DNA of 37,650 nucleotides from Lachnospiraceae bacterium (GTDB taxonomy: Bacteria; Bacillota; Clostridia; Lachnospirales; Lachnospiraceae): NCBI GenBank assembly GCA_024696825.1, contig JAILGL010000088.1, forward strand, positions 1 through 37,650. Direction: 5' to 3'. A program made the translations under genes and the position numbers. Below, one piece after another: positions 1-4,482 of the stretch. Numbering within the stretch: the first letter of the stretch is position 1; every line of letters begins with the position of its first letter. The notes below the pieces were generated by a model, which was not told the DNA's origin, searched no databases, and saw only the letters and a program-made list of their open reading frames with translations.

Positions 1-136
1 AATCAATTTAAGATAGCAGCCTGATGTTGTTTTAGGCGTGTGACCTGCCGTGTGACCAGAAGATGGTTGGCACTATAAACCTCCTTTCTATGGGTGTTTC
101 TGGTCGTTCTTTTGGGTTCAAGTCCCATCTTCCGCA
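1..136 (+). ncRNA. ssrA: 3' part of a tmRNA-like RNA (possible ssrA), 5' end outside window
   Basis: The last bases form a tRNA-type T-arm (GGG, loop TTCAAGT, CCC at 115-126) and an acceptor 3' strand CTTCCGC at 129-135 with discriminator A136; no CCA is encoded. No matching 5' acceptor strand (GCGGAAG) lies within 80 bases upstream, so this is not an ordinary tRNA. A stem GACCAGAA/TTCTGGTC (54-61 with 99-106) precedes the T-arm, and the segment TTTCTGGTC just before it resembles the end of Firmicute tmRNAs as I recall them. Bases 10-27 could be read as the end of a tag peptide (frame ending Ile-Ala-Ala-stop, TGA at 22-24), but only about 110 bases follow that stop, short for a tmRNA with its usual pseudoknots. 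A strong terminator follows directly. A truncated or island-disrupted RNA gene is the main alternative. Confidence 0.42.
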
Positions 137-144
137 TAAAATAA

Positions 145-177
145 GCCCCCTGGCCTTTGGCTAGGGGGTCTTTTTTT
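145..177 (+). terminator. Rho-independent terminator of the left-edge RNA gene
   Basis: A 10-bp stem (CCCCCTGGCC at 146-155 with GGCTAGGGGG at 159-168, one G-U pair) with a TTT loop is followed by seven T residues. It lies 9 bases after the tRNA-like acceptor end, as expected for a stable RNA gene. Confidence 0.9.
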
Positions 178-180
178 ATG

Positions 181-223
181 TGCACGAGCTCCTTGAAGCC
201 CAGTGGCTTCAAGGTCTCGTGCA
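181..223. repeat. Large inverted repeat (18 bp paired)
   Basis: TGCACGAG (181-188) pairs with CTCGTGCA (216-223), and CCTTGAAGCC (191-200) pairs with GGCTTCAAGG (205-214) around a 4-base loop. The structure starts right after the terminator's T-run and its 3' arm runs into the 31-bp direct repeat. There is no T-tract, so a simple terminator is unlikely; it may be a fold of a transcribed spacer or an element end. Confidence 0.75.
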
Positions 224-244
224 GCTGGTGCTGCACTCGGTCGG
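214..244 (+). repeat. 31-bp direct repeat, copy 1
   Basis: This copy is identical to 402-432. It contains an internal hairpin GTGCAGC/GCTGCAC around TGGT (219-236). Downstream sequence diverges completely, so the repeat boundary is sharp on the right. Confidence 0.85.
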
Positions 245-253
245 TTCGGCGGG

Positions 254-281
254 AAAAAGGTCCACAGGACCTTTTTCTTTT
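254..281 (+). terminator. Terminator-like hairpin in the left spacer
   Basis: AAAAAGGTCC (254-263) pairs perfectly with GGACCTTTTT (267-276) around ACA, with a T-rich tail CTTTTT after it. It indicates that the repeat-rich spacer is, or once was, transcribed on the + strand. Confidence 0.6.
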
Positions 282-291
282 TCCACCTCAC

Positions 292-368
292 CCCATCTTC
301 CGCTTTGTACCACTACGTACTGGTAAAAGAATGGGCGCCTTCGGTCGGTATAACCCCGATCTTCCGCA
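292..368 (+). repeat. Two degenerate copies of the RNA-gene 3' end
   Basis: The 12-base acceptor-end sequence CCCATCTTCCGC of the left RNA gene (124-135) recurs exactly at 292-303 and with one inserted base as CCCGATCTTCCGC at 355-367. Both copies are followed by related sequence (TTTGTAC or ATTGTAC, then CTACGT and TGGTAAAA). Duplicated RNA-gene 3' ends are what tyrosine recombinases leave as attachment sites, but no integrase is present here, so that origin is inference. Confidence 0.6.
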
Positions 369-401
369 TTGTACACCGCTACGTTGTGGTAAAAACAAAT
401 A

Positions 402-432
402 GTCTCGTGCAGCTGGTGCTGCACTCGGTCGG
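402..432 (+). repeat. 31-bp direct repeat, copy 2
   Basis: This copy is identical to 214-244, 188 bp downstream of copy 1. The interval between the two holds the terminator-like hairpin and the two acceptor-end copies. Confidence 0.85.
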
Positions 433-454
433 CACAGGTTATTTTAATTGCTGA

Positions 455-491
455 AAAGCCGTAAATTTAAGGATTTAAGGCTTTCTTTTTT
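455..491 (+). terminator. Terminator closing the repeat-rich spacer
   Basis: AAAGCC (455-460) and TAAAT (462-466) pair with ATTTA (473-477) and GGCTTT (479-484), followed by CTTTTTT. It insulates the promoter at 532 from upstream transcription. Confidence 0.65.
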
Positions 492-531
492 GCGAAAAAG
501 TGGTGCTTTCTGTAGAATTATGAAAAAACCG

Positions 532-560
532 TTGACGGTATAACTTTATAAGGTTATAAT
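532..560 (+). promoter_or_regulatory. Sigma-A-type promoter for the two small genes
   Basis: TTGACG (532-537), a 17-base spacer and a consensus TATAAT (555-560) lie about 110 bases before the gene at 669. The leader between them is very AT-rich, with no other recognisable signal. Confidence 0.75.
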
Positions 561-668
561 GTTCCTCACAGTTTATATTCAAAAGTGCGTAATATAATAA
601 AAATAGAGCGATTAACAAAAAAATATTTTTTAAAATTTTTTATCATATAATGATAGGAGAAACAAATT

Positions 669-959
669 ATGACAAATACAAACAGAAAGACAGAAATAAA
701 CAATATCGTATCACGTATCCTTAAAAGTAAAGACAAGGATTGGATTACAGAAATCTACGCAACAAAAGCTAGTATAAAGGACGGTAACGTTCAGGATGAC
801 GTCGTTATTTCAGTTTGTTGCGATCCAAACTTTAAAAATACCGACCTTTTCGAAGTATTCTCCAACATCGAAAGAGATAATCATTCTTTTTCACTTTTCA
901 TTTTCGCCGAGCCGGATATGATGGATAGGGAATATGGTATTGTTCTCTGGAAGAGGTAA
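669..959 (+). CDS. Small protein of unknown function, nucleotidyltransferase-like C-terminus
   Basis: I do not recognise this 96-aa protein with confidence. It is soluble and charged, with no signal peptide or membrane segment. The start is supported by TAGGAGA at 653-659. The core has a hydrophobic strand (VVISVCCDP, about residues 44-52) after a DD pair, and the C-terminus (REYGIVLWKR) resembles the closing strand of MNT-type minimal nucleotidyltransferases, which often end in a REGVVLYE-like string. The catalytic GSxARG...DxD motif of that family is not visible, so if it is related it is degenerate. It sits 4 bases before a HEPN-like gene with which it must be co-transcribed. MNT and HEPN proteins commonly occur as toxin-antitoxin-like pairs, which makes the pairing suggestive rather than proven. 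Confidence 0.6.
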   Translation: MTNTNRKTEINNIVSRILKSKDKDWITEIYATKASIKDGNVQDDVVISVCCDPNFKNTDLFEVFSNIERDNHSFSLFIFAEPDMMDREYGIVLWKR

Positions 960-963
960 AAAA

Positions 964-1458
964 ATGAACATACTACAACATCTTATCGACGAAATTAATA
1001 AGAAAAGCGATCCTTTAGAAAACCATTATTTTATTCACGCTTTTTCTGCGCTTGAAGCTCTTAACAGGGTTGATAAAAACAACTTTTGTTATGATGATGT
1101 TAGTCGCGCAGTATACACTTTGGAAAGACTTTACAAAGGATTTTTATATGCCGCACAGGAAAATCTTGGCTGGTATCGGGTCCCAGACACACAATTTCTT
1201 ACACAGCAGCACGATCTTTCTGTGTTGTTTAAAGAAATTATGAACTGTTCTCCGTATGTTTTTCCTAGGCAGAATCGATATGAGTGGGAAGAAACCCAAC
1301 AGTTTCTAAAAGACCTTAGTAACGCTTGTTTCGAGTCTAGATATACTACATATCCGACTTATGAAGAATTTGATTCTATTCGTAAATTTGTAAATTATCA
1401 GAAGAAAATTATCGAAACATTTATTAAGTCTGGAGGTCTTGAGGAAACAGACGAATAG
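964..1458 (+). CDS. HEPN-domain-like protein
   Basis: This 164-aa, largely helical soluble protein follows the previous gene after 4 bases. I chose ATG 964, with AGAGG at 952-956, over an in-frame ATG at 934 that lies inside the upstream gene. Helix-rich segments, a QHDLSVLFKEI stretch at residues 82-92 and ESRYTTYP at 124-131 match the layout of the PF05168-type HEPN family (HdL...L and aRYp near the C-terminal helix). The RNase signature R-x4-6-H of toxic HEPN proteins is not seen after R126, so ribonuclease activity is doubtful. It could be the antitoxin-like or scaffold half of a pair, or a remnant from an accessory island. A strong terminator follows at 1584, so the two genes form a closed unit. 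Confidence 0.6.
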   Translation: MNILQHLIDEINKKSDPLENHYFIHAFSALEALNRVDKNNFCYDDVSRAVYTLERLYKGFLYAAQENLGWYRVPDTQFLTQQHDLSVLFKEIMNCSPYVFPRQNRYEWEETQQFLKDLSNACFESRYTTYPTYEEFDSIRKFVNYQKKIIETFIKSGGLEETDE

Positions 1459-1583
1459 GATATGCGAGAAGATTATTAAAGGTCGTCTTATCGAAATAAG
1501 AGAAAATAAACTCAAGTTATAAAGAGGATAGCAAAAAAAATATTGCAAATATTTTGGAATAGCAAATACCAAATAAAAAACAA

Positions 1584-1643
1584 GAGAGTAACTATTGCAT
1601 ACCTCTTATCAAGAGGATAATGCATAAGGTTACTCTCTTTTTT
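1584..1643 (+). terminator. Long bipartite terminator after the HEPN-like gene
   Basis: GAGAGTAAC (1584-1592) pairs with GTTACTCTC (1629-1637), the middle TTGCAT region pairs partly with ATGCAT, and CCTCTT (1602-1607) pairs with AAGAGG (1611-1616). Six T residues follow. It lies 125 bases after the stop codon. Confidence 0.85.
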
Positions 1644-1727
1644 AGCAGATGATTTAGAATGAAGGATGGACATTATGAAAATATATGTCCTTATTATCGT
1701 GAATTGTATACTTAAAACGGATAAATG

Positions 1728-1870
1728 AAATTTCCTGAGGTTTCCTAAAATTAGCTATAGGAAATTTCCTTAAAAATTTCCTTAAAAATTTCCTGAGGTT
1801 TCCTAAAATTAGCTATAGGAAATTTCTTTAAAAATTTCCTTAAAAATTACCTTAAAAAATTTCTTAAAAA
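1728..1870. repeat. 58-bp tandem repeat with palindromic TTTCC/GGAAA sites
   Basis: Two near-identical 58-bp units start at 1728 and 1786, followed by decaying 12-bp sub-repeats (TTTCCTTAAAAA-like) up to about 1870. Each unit contains the inverted repeat TTTCCTA/TAGGAAA (1741-1747 with 1758-1764; copy at +58) and the perfect palindrome AGGAAATTTCCT. It lies just upstream of the promoter at 1891, so a multi-site binding region for a regulator is possible. The rest of 1644-1890 shows no gene. Confidence 0.8.
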
Positions 1871-1890
1871 CTACCAAACCGCCATTTTTC

Positions 1891-1920
1891 TTGTAACTTG
1901 GCTGTTATCTGTGCTATAAT
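1891..1920 (+). promoter_or_regulatory. Promoter of the glycosyltransferase operon
   Basis: TTGTAA (1891-1896), an 18-base spacer and a consensus TATAAT (1915-1920) are seen. The transcript would start near 1927 and begin with the 11-bp repeat array. Confidence 0.65.
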
Positions 1921-1935
1921 TATTTGGTAATTGCT

Positions 1936-2001
1936 GAATTACTGATATATTACTGATGAATTACTGATGAATTACTGATGAATTACTGATAAATTATAGA
2001 T
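1936..2001 (+). repeat. 11-bp tandem repeat in the 5' leader
   Basis: The unit GAATTACTGAT occurs at 1936, 1958, 1969 and 1980, with variant ATATTACTGAT at 1947 and a degenerate copy at 1991. It ends directly before the ribosome binding site AGGAGA at 2005-2010. Each junction creates TGATG, so three minimal frames Met-Asn-Tyr-stop overlap end to start at 1956-1989. Confidence 0.85.
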
Positions 2002-2017
2002 GTTAGGAGATAGTTAA

Positions 2018-2710
2018 TTGAAGAAGCTAGTGGTTATTCCGGCATATAATGAGTCCGCCAGCATAGTTTCTACTGTTGAGGACATTAAGCAAAATGCACC
2101 GGATTTTGATTATATTGTTGTAAATGATTGTTCTACAGACAATACTGTAGAAGTCTGCAAAGAAAATGGAATAAGGTGTTTGCAGCTACCTATTAATCTT
2201 GGGATTGGCGGTGCTGTACAGACTGGATATATTTATGGTGTTCGTAATGGATATGATGTGGTGGTTCAGTTTGATGGAGACGGACAGCATAGCGCAAGAT
2301 TTCTTGAAACCATGGTTGAGGCTATGGAAGAGAATGATGCGGATATGGTCGTTGGTTCAAGATTTATTACCAATGAAGGTTTTCAGTCTTCTGCAATTAG
2401 AAGATTAGGTATTAGATTTCTTAGTGGTGTTATCAAGCTTTTAACCGGAAAAACTATAACAGATCCAACCTCCGGAATGCGTCTTATTAATAGAAATATT
2501 ATGGAAATATATGCTAAGGATTATCCTAAAGATTATCCTGAGCCGGATAGTCTGGTACAGATTATTGCAGCTAAAAAGAAAGTGATAGAAATTCCTGTAA
2601 TTATGAATGAGAGGACAGAGGGGGTTTCTTCGATATCTCCAATAAATGCTATTTATTATATGATAAAGGTTACACTTGCAATTATATTTGCAAGATTTAA
2701 GAAAATATAG
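2018..2710 (+). CDS. Family 2 glycosyltransferase (dolichol-phosphate mannosyltransferase-like)
   Basis: This 230-aa GT-A enzyme probably transfers a sugar from a nucleotide sugar to polyprenyl phosphate or a cell-surface glycan on the inner face of the membrane. The N-terminus has the family motif VVIPAYNES (residues 4-12), a donor-binding NDCSTDNT stretch near 36-43, and FDGDGQH around 88-94 carrying the DxD-type metal site. VVGSRF and TDPTSGMR further on are typical of the DPM1/ArnC-like clade. There is no long C-terminal membrane domain, only a hydrophobic tail. The start is TTG, placed by AGGAGA 7 bases upstream and the directly following KKLVVIPAYNE. The next gene, a DUF2304 protein, is a frequent neighbour of this clade. 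Confidence 0.88.
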   Translation: MKKLVVIPAYNESASIVSTVEDIKQNAPDFDYIVVNDCSTDNTVEVCKENGIRCLQLPINLGIGGAVQTGYIYGVRNGYDVVVQFDGDGQHSARFLETMVEAMEENDADMVVGSRFITNEGFQSSAIRRLGIRFLSGVIKLLTGKTITDPTSGMRLINRNIMEIYAKDYPKDYPEPDSLVQIIAAKKKVIEIPVIMNERTEGVSSISPINAIYYMIKVTLAIIFARFKKI

Positions 2711-2726
2711 AGAAGGAGGGTCAGTT

Positions 2727-3086
2727 ATGAGTATAAAATTACAGATTATTGTAGCAGTACTTGTATTACTTATGTTGCTTTACATAATAAGAATGATATC
2801 TAAGAAAAAAATAGATATTAGGTATGCACTCAGATGGATGGCTCTTTGTATTATCGTTCTTGTTTTTGATATTTTTCCGAAAATGTTTAACTGGCTTTCA
2901 AAAGTCATTGGTATTCAACTTCCGTCTAATATGATTTTTATGGTGGCGATTATTCTTTTAATTACGACGATGTTTGCTCTTACAACAAATGTCAGTAGGA
3001 TTTCTCAGAAGAACACCCGATTAATTCAGGAGGTCGCATTGCTTAGAGATGAGATTGACAAAATAAAGGAAAAAGAACAATCTTAG
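2727..3086 (+). CDS. DUF2304-type small membrane protein
   Basis: This 119-aa protein has three predicted membrane helices (about residues 4-24, 34-50 and 66-87) and a charged, likely coiled-coil C-terminus (SQKNTRLIQEVALLRDEIDKIKEKE). That architecture matches the DUF2304 family, commonly encoded beside GT2 polyprenyl-phosphate glycosyltransferases and thought to assist or anchor them; its molecular role is not established. I chose ATG 2727 with AGAAGGAGGG just upstream, rather than the in-frame ATG 2676 that lies inside the previous gene. It is 16 bases after the glycosyltransferase, so the two are co-transcribed. Confidence 0.82.
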   Translation: MSIKLQIIVAVLVLLMLLYIIRMISKKKIDIRYALRWMALCIIVLVFDIFPKMFNWLSKVIGIQLPSNMIFMVAIILLITTMFALTTNVSRISQKNTRLIQEVALLRDEIDKIKEKEQS

Positions 3087-3101
3087 AAAGGAGTTTAGTG
3101 T

Positions 3102-3758
3102 ATGGATAATAATATAGAGAATTCAAATTCAGATAATAAAAATTTAGATAATTCTAATAATAATGATAACAATAGCAATAGCAATAACAATAACAATAAA
3201 TTATTTAATCTGGTTGTTTTAATTATAGCGGTTGCTGCTCTTTGTACTTCAGGGGCTAATTTGGTTATAATGAAAAAGGTTATGGATAATCAGAAAAAGC
3301 AAAGTAATAAGAGAATTGAAAGATTTGACAATGAAGTAAAACCCGGCAAAATAGATAAATCTGATAAATCAGATAAGGTAGGAAAGCCTGATATAGCTGA
3401 TGATGACAAGGATGCAAAGGATGCTGATGATGCAGATGACAAGGATATTCAGTATGTAATGTATCTTGGTACTAATGATAAGGATACTAATAAGCCTGTA
3501 TTTGATGAGGATGAAGCTAAGGAAAAGGCAGAAGAGGTTCTGCTTGAACATTTTGGTGGCTATACTATCTCTGATGCCGATGGTGGCTGGAAGGATGGAG
3601 ATAAGATTTATACTGAGTATTCATTGGTTATTTATCTTAGTGATACTGATATTGAAAGCGTTCATAAGGCTGCGGATGAGTTGATTAAGAAGTTTAATCA
3701 GAGCTCAGTTCTTATTCAGGAAAATGAAACTTCTACTGAATTTTACGAGGGTAAGTAA
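3102..3758 (+). CDS. Membrane-anchored low-complexity protein with DUF3574-like domain
   Basis: This 218-aa protein begins with an Asn/Ser/Asp-rich stretch (residues 1-33), then one membrane helix (about 35-58), an Asp/Lys-rich linker with repeated DKSDK and DDADD blocks (about 80-120), and a folded C-terminal domain. That domain (from YVMYLGTND near 123) has the order lyfG, then GGYTISDADGGW, then YTEYSLVIYL, which resembles DUF3574. The assignment rests on pattern recall, and the domain's function is unknown. With an N-in orientation the domain would lie outside the membrane. It follows the DUF2304 gene by 15 bases behind AAAGGAG, suggesting a third member of a surface-glycan-related operon. 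The homopolymeric N and D/K tracts may vary in length between strains. Confidence 0.6.
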   Translation: MDNNIENSNSDNKNLDNSNNNDNNSNSNNNNNKLFNLVVLIIAVAALCTSGANLVIMKKVMDNQKKQSNKRIERFDNEVKPGKIDKSDKSDKVGKPDIADDDKDAKDADDADDKDIQYVMYLGTNDKDTNKPVFDEDEAKEKAEEVLLEHFGGYTISDADGGWKDGDKIYTEYSLVIYLSDTDIESVHKAADELIKKFNQSSVLIQENETSTEFYEGK

Positions 3759-4083
3759 ATTTTCGTTTTACATTTATAACCCCCATTTATAACACCCATT
3801 TATTGAGTTTAATTTATCAGTATTAATTTATAAAAATATACTTATTTACCAGCATTACATTTGAAAAGAAGGTATTGCCTTCGTGGTTAAAGTCGGCGGA
3901 GCCGTTGAAGCTGTTGGAAAGGGCGATGTGGAACCATATAGATGTTAAAGAGTATAAATATCATTGATATGGCTATTGTTATATACCATATTTTCTTTTG
4001 CTTCAGATTATCTTACAATCGGTAAGAAGGTTAAGATTAAATAATAAATCAATCTAAGGTTGGTTAATTATTAATAAATTTTT

Positions 4084-4122
4084 CTCCGATGTCTGTCTTT
4101 TAGGCAGATGTCGGAGATTTTT
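4084..4122 (+). terminator. Rho-independent terminator
   Basis: CTCCGATGTCTG (4084-4095) pairs with CAGATGTCGGAG (4105-4116), a 12-bp stem with two G-U pairs, followed by ATTTTTTAT. It is 325 bases after the nearest upstream gene, so it may end either the glycosyltransferase operon or an unrecognised small transcript. Confidence 0.85.
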
Positions 4123-4144
4123 TATAAATATGTTTATTTTAAAA

Positions 4145-4218
4145 AGTGTAATAAATTGAAAAAAACCATGCAAATTACACTTGAGTGTAATATACATTTT
4201 TCAAAATTATGGTACAAT
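4145..4218 (+). promoter_or_regulatory. Palindromic operator and probable promoter of the LAL regulator
   Basis: A perfect 8+8 inverted repeat ATTACACT-TG-AGTGTAAT lies at 4174-4191, with a third identical half-site AGTGTAAT at 4145-4152. An extended -10 element TGG-TACAAT (4210-4218) starts 19 bases downstream, with no good -35, so the palindrome would sit at the -35 region or just upstream. This is a natural place for an activator or for self-regulation by the gene at 4483, which has a C-terminal LuxR-type DNA-binding domain. Confidence 0.55.
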
Positions 4219-4482
4219 ATGTATTAAGGTTATTATGTATTATTATGAATTTATAATTATGTAGTTATGTAATCTAGTGATTTGTTACATTTGGTATTTT
4301 TACATGCCATTTTGCAAGTTGCCGATTGGATAGTTACCGGTTATAAAAGCTATAATCAAATAACTTGGTTAATTATATGATTATTAGATTATTTAATTAT
4401 TTTCTATTAATACAGGTAAATGATACTATTGTGGTCATAGTTTTTTACAGAATAATTATGATGAGAATAGGAGGTACAGAGG

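Larger units (their letters stand above)
3759..4482. other. 724-bp gene-poor gap
   Basis: There is no convincing gene. An open stretch on the + strand at 3827-3967 (stop at 3965-3967) has codon-like composition and is richer in G and C than its surroundings at 3875-3930, but it lacks a good start and may be a gene remnant. A strong terminator lies at 4084-4122 and an operator-like palindrome at 4174-4191. From 4220 to 4460 the sequence is a long AT-rich leader. Confidence 0.5.

Noticed and set aside
63-136. A complete tRNA (for example tRNA-Gly) ending at 136
   Set aside because: The 3' half fits, but no complementary 5' acceptor strand GCGGAAG and no anticodon arm are found upstream.
3-424. 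Several overlapping open frames on both strands in the left spacer
   Set aside because: They overlap the stable RNA gene, its terminator and the repeats, lack ribosome sites, and share fragments because of the repeats.
934-963. Earlier in-frame start for the HEPN-like gene
   Set aside because: It lies inside the upstream gene with no ribosome site, while ATG 964 has AGAGG at the right distance.
1728-2001. CRISPR array
   Set aside because: The repeats are tandem without unique spacers of constant size, and no cas gene is present.
3827-3967. A small gene in the 3759-4482 gap
   Set aside because: Codon-like composition but no credible start and ribosome site; recorded only as a possible remnant.
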